Of a stretch of DNA of 64,000 nt, positions 14,865 to 24,216 are shown in pieces (the first letter of the stretch is position 1; each line of letters begins with the position of its first letter). The notes below the pieces were generated by a model, which made no database searches, was not told where the DNA came from, and saw only the letters and a program-made list of their open reading frames with translations. The DNA is from Gaoshiqia sp050178015 (lineage in GTDB: Bacteria > Bacteroidota > Bacteroidia > Bacteroidales > Prolixibacteraceae): positions 70,727-134,726 of the forward strand of contig JBFXGM010000010.1 of assembly GCA_050178015.1 (NCBI GenBank), written 5' to 3'. Both the position numbers and the translations under genes were made by a program.

Positions 14865-16253
14865 CTATTTGCGTGTATAAATTTTGTATTCCCAAGGTTG
14901 AAGTTCGATATTCACCTTTTCTCCGCCAATCAACTTCTCCGGTCCTTTCCATGCTGCAAAATCGTGTTGAACATCGAACTCAACACTATCAACAACCGGT
15001 TGTGAAGAAAGGTTCATGATTACCAGTACAGCATTGTCATTTTTTTCGCGGACATAGGCCAGCAACTGGTCGTTGGTGTTGTTGTCCAGAAAACGGATAT
15101 TTCCGCCAAACTCCCCGTTCCATAAGGCCGGGTTGTCGGTTTTCAGGTCGATCAGGTTTTTATACAGATCTTCCTTTTTCATGTCCGACCAGTCAATTTC
15201 ATCTTTTTCGAAAAATGCCAGCCGCTTGTCGAGTCCGGCTTCCTGTCCGCTGTAAATAAGCGGGATGCCTGGAATCGTGAAAGAAAATACGGCAAAAGCA
15301 TCAGCGGCATCGCCCATGCGCTCGCCGACGGTTCCGGCCCAGGAGTTTTCGTCGTGGTTGGTGATAAACTGCATCGGGAATGAGCCTTCGGCATATTTGC
15401 CGCCAATCTTTTTGAAATAGTCCCGGATATCAGCGGCTGTTTTTTCACTTTTTGCCACATCGTTGATGATGTGGTGCAGTTGCCAGGTATAGTTCGATTC
15501 GAAAGCCTTTTCGAGCAGGCCCGGGTGGTCTTCGTCTTCGGCCAGCATGTACACCGGTTTGATAGAGTCGAACGATGCGCGGGCTTCTTCCCAGAAGTCT
15601 TGCGGAACTCCCCAGGCCACGTCGCAGCGAAAACCGTCGATATTGGTTTCGGTGAGCCAGTAGTCCATCGCATCAATCATGGCACGGCGCATTTGCGGCA
15701 CGTCAAAGTTCAGGTCGGCAATGTCCGTCCAATCCGGATCGGGCGAAATGATCGCGCCGGTTGAATCGGTGGTGTACCACTCCGGATGGTTGAAAATCCA
15801 TGGATTGTCCCAGCCGGTGTGGTTGGCCACCCAGTCGATGATGACTTTAAAGCCCAGGTTGTGTGCCTGGCCAACGAGCTCCTTGAAATCGTCAAGCGTT
15901 CCAAACTCGGGATTGATGCCGGTGTAGTCCTGCACGGCGTAGTATGAGCCCAGGCTGCCTTTTCGTTTTTCTATTGAAATAGGGTGAATGGGCATGATCC
16001 AGAGGATGTCCACGCCCAGTTCCTTCAGCCGGGGCAGGTGTTCGGCGAAGGCATCGAACGTGCCTTCGGGCGTGTACTGGCGGATGTTTACTTCGTACAG
16101 CACGGCGTCTTTCAGCCACTCCGGCTGAATGCGCGAGCTTGTTTCTTCCTGTTGGTCTGCCGGCTTTTGTTTGGGCTGGCAGGCCGTTAGCGCTATTCCA
16201 ACCCACATCGAAATAAAGACGGCGGGCAAAATGTATTTGGTTTTGTTTGTCAT
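14865..16253 (-). CDS. GH13 alpha-amylase family lipoprotein
   Basis: An alpha-glucan-cleaving enzyme of glycoside hydrolase family 13 (462 residues). It has a lipoprotein signal with lipobox LTAC (Cys25). The catalytic barrel carries DWVANHT, then GFRCDVAW with nucleophile Asp211, MLAEDED with acid/base Glu239, and ITNHDENSW with Asp301, so all three catalytic acids are present. The residues after the lipid Cys (QPKQKPAD) lack the acidic cluster associated with surface export of lipoproteins in this phylum, so it may stay in the periplasm. It is the last gene of the minus-strand operon, six bases after the SusA-like gene, and probably shortens maltodextrins. Confidence 0.9.
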   Translation of the reverse strand: MTNKTKYILPAVFISMWVGIALTACQPKQKPADQQEETSSRIQPEWLKDAVLYEVNIRQYTPEGTFDAFAEHLPRLKELGVDILWIMPIHPISIEKRKGSLGSYYAVQDYTGINPEFGTLDDFKELVGQAHNLGFKVIIDWVANHTGWDNPWIFNHPEWYTTDSTGAIISPDPDWTDIADLNFDVPQMRRAMIDAMDYWLTETNIDGFRCDVAWGVPQDFWEEARASFDSIKPVYMLAEDEDHPGLLEKAFESNYTWQLHHIINDVAKSEKTAADIRDYFKKIGGKYAEGSFPMQFITNHDENSWAGTVGERMGDAADAFAVFSFTIPGIPLIYSGQEAGLDKRLAFFEKDEIDWSDMKKEDLYKNLIDLKTDNPALWNGEFGGNIRFLDNNTNDQLLAYVREKNDNAVLVIMNLSSQPVVDSVEFDVQHDFAAWKGPEKLIGGEKVNIELQPWEYKIYTRK

Positions 16254-16259
16254 GATGGG

Positions 16260-18107
16260 TTATTTTTCAAGTTGAATGATCATGGCCGAACGTGCAGGAA
16301 CGGGAATGCTTTTCAGGTCAGTTATCTGGTTCGATGAGATGATGTCGGTACCGGTTTGGTAGCCTTTCATCACCTCGGCAAAACGTTCGGTTGCCAGGTT
16401 TTTGCTTTCCCGGTTTTTGTTGAGGACGACCATCACGGTATCCTTATCATTATAGCGGAAATAGACGTACATGCCGTCCTGCGGCACAAAGTGTTTCATC
16501 GTTCCGGTATGGATCGCTTTCTTTTCTTTCCGCCAGTTTTGGATGGTTTTCAGGTAGTTTTGCATGTCTTTTTGTTGAGCAGAAAGGCCAACTCCTGTAA
16601 ACGAATTCACAGCATCGTTTTCCCAGCCTCCGGGAAAATCGCTGCGGATAATGCCGTGATCGTCCGTTCCCGGATTGGACATCAGCACTTCGGTCCCGTA
16701 GAAAATCTGCGGAATGCCGCGTGTCGTCAGGAAGTAGGTCAACCCCAGCTTCAGCAGGTCCGCATCTTCGCCCACTTGGGTGTAAAAGCGCGACATGTCG
16801 TGGTTGTCTGGGAAAACCACCAAATTGGCTGCATCGGGATACAAAAAATCGTTGGACAGCATCTCGTACAGTTGGATCAGTCCGTCGTTCCAGCCTTCTT
16901 CGGCACTCAGGCCAGTGCTGACGGCGTGTTGCAACGGGAAGTCCATCAGGCTGGGCAGGTAGCACTGGTAGCCGTCGGCATTGTGCTTGCCCAGTTGCCA
17001 GTATGAGGTGATGGCCGGGTTCAGGCTCCATTCTTCGCCCACGATGTTGAAGTTCGGGTATTCTTCCAGCACCCGTTTGGTCCATTCGGCCATCATATCC
17101 TTGTCGGGGTAGGGCCAGGTGTCCTGCCGGATGCCTTCCAGCCCGACGCATTCGATCCACCAAATGCTGTTCTGGATCAGGTAAGTGGCCATGAATGGGT
17201 TTTTCTGGTTCAGGTCGGGCATGGTGGGTACAAACCAGCCGTCGGCCATTTCGTGTTTGTCAATTTCCGAAGCGTGCGGGTCCTGGTTCACGGTGCGGCG
17301 GTGCGAGGTGATTTTGTGTTCGGGGTAATTGTTAATCCAGTCGGGCATGGGCATGTCGTCCATCCACCAGTGTTCCGATCCGCAGTGGTTGAAAATCATG
17401 TCCATAATGAGTTTCATGCCGCGTTTGTCGAGTTCGTCATTCAGTTCACGATACTCATCGTTGGAACCGTAACGCGGGTCAACGCGGTAAAAATCGGTGG
17501 TGGAATAGCCGTGGTACGATGTGCGGGTCATGTTGTTTTCGAGCACCGGGTTCAGCCAAATAGCTGTAAAGCCCAAATCATTCAGGTAGTCGAGGCTGTT
17601 GATGATTCCCCGCAGGTCGCCGCCGTGCCGCCCGTCTTTATCGGCCCGGTTGGGCAGCTCTTTCATGCCGGGCATAGCATCATTGTCCGGGTTGCCGTTG
17701 GCAAAGCGGTCGGGGGTGATCAGGTAAATCACGTCCGATGGGTTGAATCCCTGGCGTAGGGCCGAGCCTTTTTCGCGGGCTTTCAGTTCATACAGGTAAC
17801 TGGCCACTGTTTTCTTTTTCGAAAGAAATGAAATGGCAAACGAGCCGGGCTTTGCATCGGGTGCTATTTTCAGGTCGATAAACAGGTAGTTGGGGTTTTC
17901 CACGCGGGTAACACTGGTTAGTGTAACGCCGGGGTAGGTCAGTTCCACCTTGGTATCGGAAATATTTTCGCCATGAACCATCAGTTGCAGGTTGGGGTTT
18001 TTCATGCCTGCCCACCAAAACATGGGTTCTACGCGGTCAATACCAACGGCCAACAGGATTTCAACGTGTGCAATTAAAATGATAAACAGGGAAACTAGCT
18101 TTTTCAT
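16260..18107 (-). CDS. susA: Periplasmic neopullulanase/cyclomaltodextrinase-type GH13 (SusA-like)
   Basis: A 615-residue exported GH13 enzyme that hydrolyses maltodextrins, pullulan or cyclodextrins in the periplasm. It starts with a Sec signal (MKKLVSLFIILIAHVEILLA) and an N-terminal beta domain (VEPMFWWAGMKNPNLQLMVHG) typical of SusA/neopullulanases. The barrel shows MDMIFNHCG, GIRQDTWPY with nucleophile Asp329, IVGEEW with acid/base Glu358, and FPDNHDMSRF. The frame is open to 18281, but the signal peptide fixes the ATG at 18107. That ATG overlaps the GH65 stop by four bases (ATGA), implying translational coupling. SusA is inferred from architecture and context. Confidence 0.9.
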   Translation of the reverse strand: MKKLVSLFIILIAHVEILLAVGIDRVEPMFWWAGMKNPNLQLMVHGENISDTKVELTYPGVTLTSVTRVENPNYLFIDLKIAPDAKPGSFAISFLSKKKTVASYLYELKAREKGSALRQGFNPSDVIYLITPDRFANGNPDNDAMPGMKELPNRADKDGRHGGDLRGIINSLDYLNDLGFTAIWLNPVLENNMTRTSYHGYSTTDFYRVDPRYGSNDEYRELNDELDKRGMKLIMDMIFNHCGSEHWWMDDMPMPDWINNYPEHKITSHRRTVNQDPHASEIDKHEMADGWFVPTMPDLNQKNPFMATYLIQNSIWWIECVGLEGIRQDTWPYPDKDMMAEWTKRVLEEYPNFNIVGEEWSLNPAITSYWQLGKHNADGYQCYLPSLMDFPLQHAVSTGLSAEEGWNDGLIQLYEMLSNDFLYPDAANLVVFPDNHDMSRFYTQVGEDADLLKLGLTYFLTTRGIPQIFYGTEVLMSNPGTDDHGIIRSDFPGGWENDAVNSFTGVGLSAQQKDMQNYLKTIQNWRKEKKAIHTGTMKHFVPQDGMYVYFRYNDKDTVMVVLNKNRESKNLATERFAEVMKGYQTGTDIISSNQITDLKSIPVPARSAMIIQLEK

Positions 18108-20422
18108 GCGTGTATTTTTCGTTTTAGGTTTAAATGTTGGTTTCCGTTCAGGAGATGTTCTTCTCCCCAGATGGTCAGGTTCACCGTACCCGGATTGTGG
18201 TTGATAATGGTCAGTTCGTCGGCCATGCGGATTTCCAGGTGCGAATCGCGGAAGTTGATGCGAAAGGCATATCCCTTCCATGATTTTGGCAGGAACGGGT
18301 CGAGGTGCAGTTGCCCGTTTACCACGCGCATGCCGCCGAAAGCTTCCACAAAGGCCATCCAGGTGCCGCCCATGCTGGTAATGTGCAGGCCGTCTTCGGT
18401 GTCGTTGTTATAGTTGTCCAGGTCGAGACGGGCCGTGCGCAGGTACATTTCGTAGGCTTTTTCTTCGCGGCCGATACGGGCGGCCAGGATGGCGTGAATG
18501 CACGATGATAGTGAAGATTCGTGGACTGTTATCGGTTCGTAAAAATCGAAGTGGCGGCGCTGGGTTTCCATGTCGTAATCATCCTGAAACCAGTACAAGC
18601 TTTGCAGCGTGTCGGCCTGTTTAATGTAGCAGGAACGCAGGATCCGGTCCCACGACCAGTGCTGATTGATAGGGCGTTCGGCCGGGTCGAGGTGAACCGC
18701 CGGAATAATTTCTTTATCCAGAAAGCCGTCCTGTTGCAGGTAGATATCCAACTCCTCGTCATAGGGGAAGTACATGTTTTCGATGATTTCCTTCCAGTTG
18801 GTAGTTTCCTGCACTTCGTTAAACTTCCACTTGTTCACCAGTTCTTCCCACAAATAGGGTTGTTCTTTTTTCAGGTAATCAATCGTTTCCAGCATGTATT
18901 TCAGGGTCCAAACGGCCATGCTGTTGGTGTGGAAGTTATTGTTGACGTTGTTTTCGTACTCGTTGGGGCCGGTAACGCCCAGGATCACATAGGCCTGTTT
19001 GGCATCGGACCAGTTGACTCGCTGTGCCCAGAACCGGGAAATGGCTAGTAGCACTTCAAACCCGAAGGGGGCCAGGTATTCGCGGTCGCCGGTGTAGTTG
19101 ATGTAGTTGTAAATAGCAAAGGCGATGGCCCCGTTGCGGTGAATTTCTTCGAAGGTGATTTCCCACTCGTTGTGGCATTCTTCGCCGTTGATGGTTACCA
19201 TGGGGTACAGGGCCGCACCGTTTTCGAAGCCTAGCTTTTGGGCATTTTCGATGGCTTTTTGCAAGTGTTTGTGGCGGTAAATCAACAGGTTTTGGGACAC
19301 TTGCTGCGGGGCGGTCCCCAAAAAGAAGGGCAAGCAATAAGCCTCCGTGTCCCAGTATGTTACGCCACCGTATTTTTCGCCGGTGAACCCTTTGGGTCCA
19401 ATGTTCAGGCGTTCGTCATCGCCGGTATAGGTTTGCATCAACTGGAAAATATTGAACCGGATGCCCTGTTGTGCCGCCACATCGCCTTCGATGCGGATAT
19501 CGGCGGTTTCCCACTTTTCTTCCCAGCATTTGCTGTGTTCGGCAAACAACTGGTCGAAACCTGCTGTCAGTGCTTTTTGAACTGATTTTTCCGTCTCCGC
19601 CAGCAGTTCGTTCCTGTTGATGTACAACGAAGAGTTGATCGCGGCAAATTTTTCGATCAGCAATTCTTCGCCCTCCTGCAAATCCACTACAAAAGTGTTG
19701 GCCAGGTACTTTTCGCGATCAACTTTCGGGCCGGCAGCAAACAGGTTTTGCCCGTTTTTAAACAGGCGGGTAGCGATACCGTGACAAACATGGAAGCCGG
19801 TTTTTTTGGTTTCCATCAGCAGGTAGGCTTCCTGGTCGCCGGCCTTTTTTTCGATCTCCATCCAGAACTTTTCGTCGTAGTTGGAGTCTTCGTTTTTTAC
19901 ATCGCCGTCAATAAACGAGGTAATTTTTACCGGCGCCGAGAAGTTGAGGCTTTTGATGCTGTAACGAATAGCTCCAAGCTCTTTTTCTTTGATGCTCAGA
20001 AAACGTTGAGCAAATACTTCAACTATTTTCCCTGAGGGAAGTTCGGCGGTAAACGATCGGGTGAGCAGGGCATTTTTCATGTCCAGTTCGCGGCGGAAAG
20101 CGTGGACCCGGGCGGTTGCCAGGTCCAGCTCTTCTCCTTCAACTTCAACGCGGATGCCAATCCAGTTGGCCGCATTCAATATTTTGGCAAAATACTCCGG
20201 GTAGCCGTTTTTCCACCAGCCCACCAGGGTTTTGTCGGGGTAGTAAACCCCGGCTACATAGTTTCCCGGCAGACTGTCGCCCGAGTATTTCTCCTCAAAG
20301 TTTGCACGTTGTCCGGTATGCCCGTTGCCCAAGCTGAACAGGCTTTCGGAAACCCGGTTGTATTCGGGATGAAAGCCTTCTTCAATAACTTTCCATTCGT
20401 GGTGCACAATATATTCCTTCAT
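18104..20422 (-). CDS. GH65 disaccharide phosphorylase, probably maltose phosphorylase
   Basis: A 772-residue cytoplasmic enzyme without signal peptide. GH65 maltose phosphorylases split maltose with phosphate to glucose and beta-glucose 1-phosphate. Family marks include the N-terminal SLGNGHTGQRANFEE, the barrel segment GGVTYWDTEAYCLPFFLGTA, and GVTGPNEYENNV, whose Glu488 matches the catalytic acid of the Lactobacillus enzyme. HESSLSSCIHAILAA corresponds to the phosphate-binding Ser-Ser region. The gene sits between beta-phosphoglucomutase, which consumes its product, and a maltodextrinase. That makes maltose the most likely substrate, although kojibiose, nigerose or trehalose phosphorylases share the fold. 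Confidence 0.88.
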   Translation of the reverse strand: MKEYIVHHEWKVIEEGFHPEYNRVSESLFSLGNGHTGQRANFEEKYSGDSLPGNYVAGVYYPDKTLVGWWKNGYPEYFAKILNAANWIGIRVEVEGEELDLATARVHAFRRELDMKNALLTRSFTAELPSGKIVEVFAQRFLSIKEKELGAIRYSIKSLNFSAPVKITSFIDGDVKNEDSNYDEKFWMEIEKKAGDQEAYLLMETKKTGFHVCHGIATRLFKNGQNLFAAGPKVDREKYLANTFVVDLQEGEELLIEKFAAINSSLYINRNELLAETEKSVQKALTAGFDQLFAEHSKCWEEKWETADIRIEGDVAAQQGIRFNIFQLMQTYTGDDERLNIGPKGFTGEKYGGVTYWDTEAYCLPFFLGTAPQQVSQNLLIYRHKHLQKAIENAQKLGFENGAALYPMVTINGEECHNEWEITFEEIHRNGAIAFAIYNYINYTGDREYLAPFGFEVLLAISRFWAQRVNWSDAKQAYVILGVTGPNEYENNVNNNFHTNSMAVWTLKYMLETIDYLKKEQPYLWEELVNKWKFNEVQETTNWKEIIENMYFPYDEELDIYLQQDGFLDKEIIPAVHLDPAERPINQHWSWDRILRSCYIKQADTLQSLYWFQDDYDMETQRRHFDFYEPITVHESSLSSCIHAILAARIGREEKAYEMYLRTARLDLDNYNNDTEDGLHITSMGGTWMAFVEAFGGMRVVNGQLHLDPFLPKSWKGYAFRINFRDSHLEIRMADELTIINHNPGTVNLTIWGEEHLLNGNQHLNLKRKIHA

Positions 20423-20431
20423 ACCAGTTTC

Positions 20432-21112
20432 TCATTTAACATGTAGGTAACTATCTTTTTGCATGCTTGCTTTCAGCTTTCCCAGGGTGAAATCCGCAAA
20501 TCCCGAAATGACCAGATCAGCTGCTTTCAGGGTGGTTTGGTCGCCAACACCCACGCAAAACATGCCGGCATTTTTGGCTGCCTCGACGCCTGCCAGGGCA
20601 TCTTCGAAAACAACACAGGCTTCCGGTTCCACTTTCAACTTGGCTGCTCCGTTCAGAAATACCTCGGGGTCGGGTTTGGCTTCCGAAACCTTGTTGCCAT
20701 CAATGACGGCGTCGAACAGGTTCTCAATATTCAGCCGATTCAGGATCAGCTGCGCGTTTTTGCTGGCCGAACCCAAGGCAACCCGGATATGGTTGTTTTT
20801 CAGTTCGGTGATGAACGATTTCACACCGGGCAATATCTCGCTTTCATCCATCTTCAGGATATATTCCAGATAGGCATTATTTTTTTTATCGGCCAATGCT
20901 GTTTTTTCTTCTTCGGATAATGTTTTCCCCCCGATTTCCAGGATGATATCCAGCGAACGCATCCGGCTGACGCCTTTCAACAGTTCGTTGTGCTCTTCGG
21001 TAAAATCAATGCCCAGTTCGCGGGCCAGTTGCTTCCAGGCCAGGAAATGATATCTGGCGGTATCTACAATCACGCCGTCCAGGTCAAAAAGACATGCTTT
21101 CAATTTTCTCAT
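20432..21112 (-). CDS. pgmB: Beta-phosphoglucomutase
   Basis: A 226-residue HAD-superfamily enzyme that converts beta-glucose 1-phosphate to glucose 6-phosphate in the cytoplasm. The DxD motif is FDLDGVIVDTA, with nucleophile Asp10 and acid/base Asp12. LLKGVSRMRSLDIIL is the cap loop that recognises the substrate, GSASKNA carries the phosphate-binding Ser, and KPDPEVFL and VVFEDALAGVEAA complete the HAD motifs. The frame is open to 21148, but that would overlap the transporter stop. The ATG at 21112 lies four bases after it and gives the standard family start (MRKLKACLFDLDGV). Placement beside GH65 is classic for maltose phosphorolysis. Confidence 0.95.
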   Translation of the reverse strand: MRKLKACLFDLDGVIVDTARYHFLAWKQLARELGIDFTEEHNELLKGVSRMRSLDIILEIGGKTLSEEEKTALADKKNNAYLEYILKMDESEILPGVKSFITELKNNHIRVALGSASKNAQLILNRLNIENLFDAVIDGNKVSEAKPDPEVFLNGAAKLKVEPEACVVFEDALAGVEAAKNAGMFCVGVGDQTTLKAADLVISGFADFTLGKLKASMQKDSYLHVK

Positions 21113-21116
21113 CCCA

Positions 21117-22634
21117 TTACTTATTAGGACTGTCAATATCATCAACAAACAATACAGAAACGGCGGCTATCAGCATGGACGCGCCGCCCAGCAGCAAGGC
21201 CATAATGGCCTGTCCGCCAAACAAATGTTTCATGAAAAAGCCCAGTATACTGGCAGCCAGGATTTGCGGGATCACGATAAAGAAGTTGAAAATCCCCATG
21301 TACGTCCCCATTTTATTACTTGGCAACGATCCGGTGAGAATGGCATATGGCATGGACAAAATGCTGGCCCAGGCCACACCCACGCCAAGCATGGAAAGAA
21401 GCAGCAGGTTCGGATCGCGCACCACATAAAACGAAGCCAACCCGATTCCGCCCAGCACCAGCGAAACGGCATGGGTGATTTTCCGGTTGGTGTATTTGGC
21501 CAGCACCGGCAGCAGAAAAGCCACTACTGCGGCAAAGCCGTTGTACACGCCAAACAAAACCCCCACCCAATTGGCCCCTTCGTTGTATAGTTCCGAGGCT
21601 GTGTCGGACGTTCCGTACACATGGCTGGTAACCCCGGCTGTGGTGTAAATCCACATGGCAAACAGCGCAAACCACGAGAAAAACTGAACAACAGCCAGCT
21701 GCCCCATGGTTTGGGGCATGTTCATCATGTCGGTGACAATTTCTACCAAACCGTTTTTGGCTTTATTGATTTTGGCCAGGTAGCCGGTTAATAACAGGAT
21801 CAGCCCGAAAACCAGCAGACCGCCGCTCAGGATGTACAGTTCCTTTTCCAGGTCGAAAAAGAAAAACACATAACTAAGGATGGAACCTGCGATGGCAAAA
21901 AATATTCCGTTCCGGGTGAATTTGCCAATCAGCTCGAATGCCGTTTTCAATACCAGTTTGGCCGACGGATTGGAGGCGATCTTTTCCGCTTCGAATGATT
22001 TCAGCTCATCGGGCGAGTATTCTTTGGTGCGGGCAACCGTCCAGAGTACGGCCAGGAAGAAAACAGCCCCGCCAATGTAAAACGACCATTTTACGGAAGG
22101 CGGAATGTGCCCGGCCTCAGCCACGTTGGCTACGCCGAACCAGTTGGTCATGGCGTAGGGCAGAAACGAAGCCACAATGGCTCCCGTGCCGATGAAAAAA
22201 CTTTGCATGGCGAATCCCTTTGTCCGCTGTTCGCTGGGCAGCATGTCGCCCACGAAGGCACGGAAAGGTTCCATCGATATATTGATGGACGCGTCCATGA
22301 TCCAAAGGGTGCCGACGGCAATCCACAACAGGGGAGAATTGGGCATTACGAACAAAGCCAGCGAGGCCAGGATGGCGCCAACCAAAAAATACGGCCGCCG
22401 CCGCCCCAAACGTCCCCACGTTTTATCGCTGTAATGGCCGATGATGGGCTGAACGATCAATCCGGTAACGGGAGCGGCCAGCCAGTAAACGGCCAGACGG
22501 TCAACATCGCCACCCAGGCTTTGGAATATGCGCGAAACATTGGCATTCTGCAGGGCAAACCCAAACTGGATGCCCAGAAAGCCAAAGCTCATGTTCCAAA
22601 TCTGCCAGAAACTAAGAACAGGCTTCTTCTTCAT
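21117..22634 (-). CDS. MFS sugar transporter, probably maltose/maltodextrin uptake
   Basis: A 505-residue integral inner-membrane protein with about 12 hydrophobic segments. It belongs to the sucrose/maltose-type MFS branch: the N-terminal FWQIWNMSFGFLGIQFGFALQNANVSRIF and the loop GHYSDKTWGRLGRRRPYF (the MFS motif A equivalent) are typical of starch-operon carriers in Bacteroidota. It is the first gene of the operon with pgmB, GH65, SusA and GH13. It therefore most likely brings maltose from periplasm to cytoplasm for phosphorolysis. The substrate is inferred from context. An operator-like palindrome and a -7 box lie upstream. Confidence 0.88.
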   Translation of the reverse strand: MKKKPVLSFWQIWNMSFGFLGIQFGFALQNANVSRIFQSLGGDVDRLAVYWLAAPVTGLIVQPIIGHYSDKTWGRLGRRRPYFLVGAILASLALFVMPNSPLLWIAVGTLWIMDASINISMEPFRAFVGDMLPSEQRTKGFAMQSFFIGTGAIVASFLPYAMTNWFGVANVAEAGHIPPSVKWSFYIGGAVFFLAVLWTVARTKEYSPDELKSFEAEKIASNPSAKLVLKTAFELIGKFTRNGIFFAIAGSILSYVFFFFDLEKELYILSGGLLVFGLILLLTGYLAKINKAKNGLVEIVTDMMNMPQTMGQLAVVQFFSWFALFAMWIYTTAGVTSHVYGTSDTASELYNEGANWVGVLFGVYNGFAAVVAFLLPVLAKYTNRKITHAVSLVLGGIGLASFYVVRDPNLLLLSMLGVGVAWASILSMPYAILTGSLPSNKMGTYMGIFNFFIVIPQILAASILGFFMKHLFGGQAIMALLLGGASMLIAAVSVLFVDDIDSPNK

Positions 22635-22730
22635 AAAACAATAATTTTAGAATAAAACAGCGGAAGACACCCGCCAAACCGGAAGGTGAAATATGGAGTA
22701 AGTTCGAAGTAAAATATCGGATGAACAATG

Positions 22731-22738
22731 CAAATATA
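22731..22738 (-). promoter_or_regulatory. -7 box of the maltose operon (minus strand)
   Basis: The minus-strand reading is TATATTTG, a match to TAnnTTTG. A TTG on the minus strand (22762-22760) stands 21 bases upstream as a possible -33. Transcription would start near 22724, about 90 bases before the MFS start codon. Confidence 0.5.
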
Positions 22739-22830
22739 GGGAGGTAATTTGGACAAATGCAAGTGCTTTGGACAAAGAGCAGTCTGTAAAAGCTTTATAA
22801 ACAGGGCAAAAATAACTTGCAAGCCCCATT

Positions 22831-22844
22831 TCAAACGTTTGCAG
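22831..22844. promoter_or_regulatory. LacI-type operator upstream of the maltose operon
   Basis: TCAAACGTTTGCAG holds the perfect 10-base palindrome CAAACGTTTG, the core seen in LacI/CcpA-family operators. The same core occurs in the operator before susC. It lies about 90 bases upstream of the operon -7 box and 27 bases after the regulator gene ends. Confidence 0.6.
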
Positions 22845-22870
22845 AAAAAAACTAAAAAATGTGAAATATT

Positions 22871-23884
22871 TTATTTCGACGAGCCTCTCACAATCAGATT
22901 GGCGCTCAAAACCCGGGTTTGGGGAACATAGGTTTCAATCGGGCTCAACAGTCGGTTCAGCAAAATTTCGGTGGCCACAGAGCCCATTTCGTAACCGTGC
23001 TGGTCAACCGAAGTCAGGTTGGGCTCGGTAATGCCCGAAAAACGACCGTCGCTGAAACCCACCACGCCAATTTCTTGCGGGATTTTGATTCCCTTTTTTT
23101 GCAGGGCTTGCATGGCGCCGATGGCGGTAAGGTCGTTGGTGGCGAAAATGCCATCGGGTGGGTTACCCATCGCCAGCAGGTGGTGGGTGGCAATCAGGGC
23201 CTTCTCGTACGTATCGGCATCAATGATCAGCTGGGGATCAACTTGCAGGCCGGCCTCGCGGATGGCACGCAGGTAACCTTCTTTGCGGTCGCGGCCAATC
23301 ACCAGATTTTGCGGCCCGGCAAAGTGAGCAATGCGTTTTTTACCGTTTTCAATTAAATGTTTGGTGGCTTTGTAGGCCGCTTCTTCATCGTCAATAATGA
23401 CCTGATCGGCGGTAATTTCGGGAACAATCCGATCGAAAAATACTAGCGGCAATCCGCCTTCCTGCAACATGGTCAGGTGATCAAAATTGGTGGTTTCTTT
23501 TGAGACGGACACCAAAACCCCGTCCACCCGGTGCGACAACAACATTTTGGCATTGGCCACTTCGCGGTCGTACTTTTCGTTCGACTGGCAGATAATCACG
23601 GTAAATCCGGCCTCGTAGGCCACATCTTCAATTCCGCTGATCACCGACGAAAAAAAGTAATGCACAATTTCCGGAATGATGACCCCGATGGTATTGCTGC
23701 GGCTGTGCTTCAGGCTGAGCGCAACGGCATTGGGCTGATATTTCAGTTTCAGGGCCAGTTCGTTTACGGCTGTTTTGGTTTCGTCGCTGATGTCGGGATG
23801 GTTTTTCAGGGCGCGCGAAACGGTGGATGGCGAAATCCCGAGGATACGGGCAATATCTTTTATGGTAACCTGACTGCTTCTCAT
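22871..23884 (-). CDS. LacI-family transcriptional regulator of the starch/maltose locus
   Basis: A 337-residue cytoplasmic DNA-binding regulator. The N-terminal helix-turn-helix is TIKDIARILGISPSTVSRALKNHPDISDET, with the hinge LKYQPNAVALSL, followed by a periplasmic-binding-protein-like sugar domain (NTIGVIIPEIVHYFFSSVISGIE). The frame continues to a TTG at 23908, but the ATG at 23884 gives the usual short N-terminus (MRSSQVTIKDIA). It lies between the maltose operon and the divergent susC operon, with CAAACGTTTG palindromes near both, so it probably controls both arms. The inducer is likely a maltodextrin or a derived sugar phosphate. In Bacteroides this role is played by SusR, a different family. 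Confidence 0.92.
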   Translation of the reverse strand: MRSSQVTIKDIARILGISPSTVSRALKNHPDISDETKTAVNELALKLKYQPNAVALSLKHSRSNTIGVIIPEIVHYFFSSVISGIEDVAYEAGFTVIICQSNEKYDREVANAKMLLSHRVDGVLVSVSKETTNFDHLTMLQEGGLPLVFFDRIVPEITADQVIIDDEEAAYKATKHLIENGKKRIAHFAGPQNLVIGRDRKEGYLRAIREAGLQVDPQLIIDADTYEKALIATHHLLAMGNPPDGIFATNDLTAIGAMQALQKKGIKIPQEIGVVGFSDGRFSGITEPNLTSVDQHGYEMGSVATEILLNRLLSPIETYVPQTRVLSANLIVRGSSK

Positions 23885-24031
23885 GGTGATGGGTAAAGGT
23901 TGCTGCAATAATAGAAATAAATGTAAGAATTAATTCTGAATAGCGGGTGAAAGGCTGCTGCAAAACCAAATGAAGATCAAAACACACCCACCAGTAACTA
24001 CCTGTTTTGTAACATAATCGGTGCAAACGTC

Positions 24032-24049
24032 ACCGCAAACGTTTGCGGT
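24032..24049. promoter_or_regulatory. LacI-type operator upstream of susC
   Basis: ACCGCAAACGTTTGCGGT is a perfect 18-base palindrome with the LacI-family core GCAAACGTTTGC. A half site, GCAAACGT, lies just before it at 24023. It sits in the 332-base gap between the regulator gene and susC, about 170 bases before the susC ATG. Apart from this operator and a weak -7-like TATCATTG at 24093-24100, I see nothing else in that gap. Confidence 0.75.
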
Positions 24050-24216
24050 TCGCAGGATGTTAAAAAACGTAAAATGATGTTCGGAAAAGCCATATCATTG
24101 CACCATCGGATAAAAAAATATGGAGTAAAAATCGAGTAAAATGGAATGTAAATGATCTAAAAATCAATGTAGAACGTGATGACCTAATTGAATTCAAGAA
24201 CTAATAACAAAGTAAC

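Noticed and set aside
18108..18281. N-terminal extension of the SusA-like enzyme
   Set aside because: It overlaps the GH65 gene end, and a signal peptide starts exactly at the ATG at 18107.
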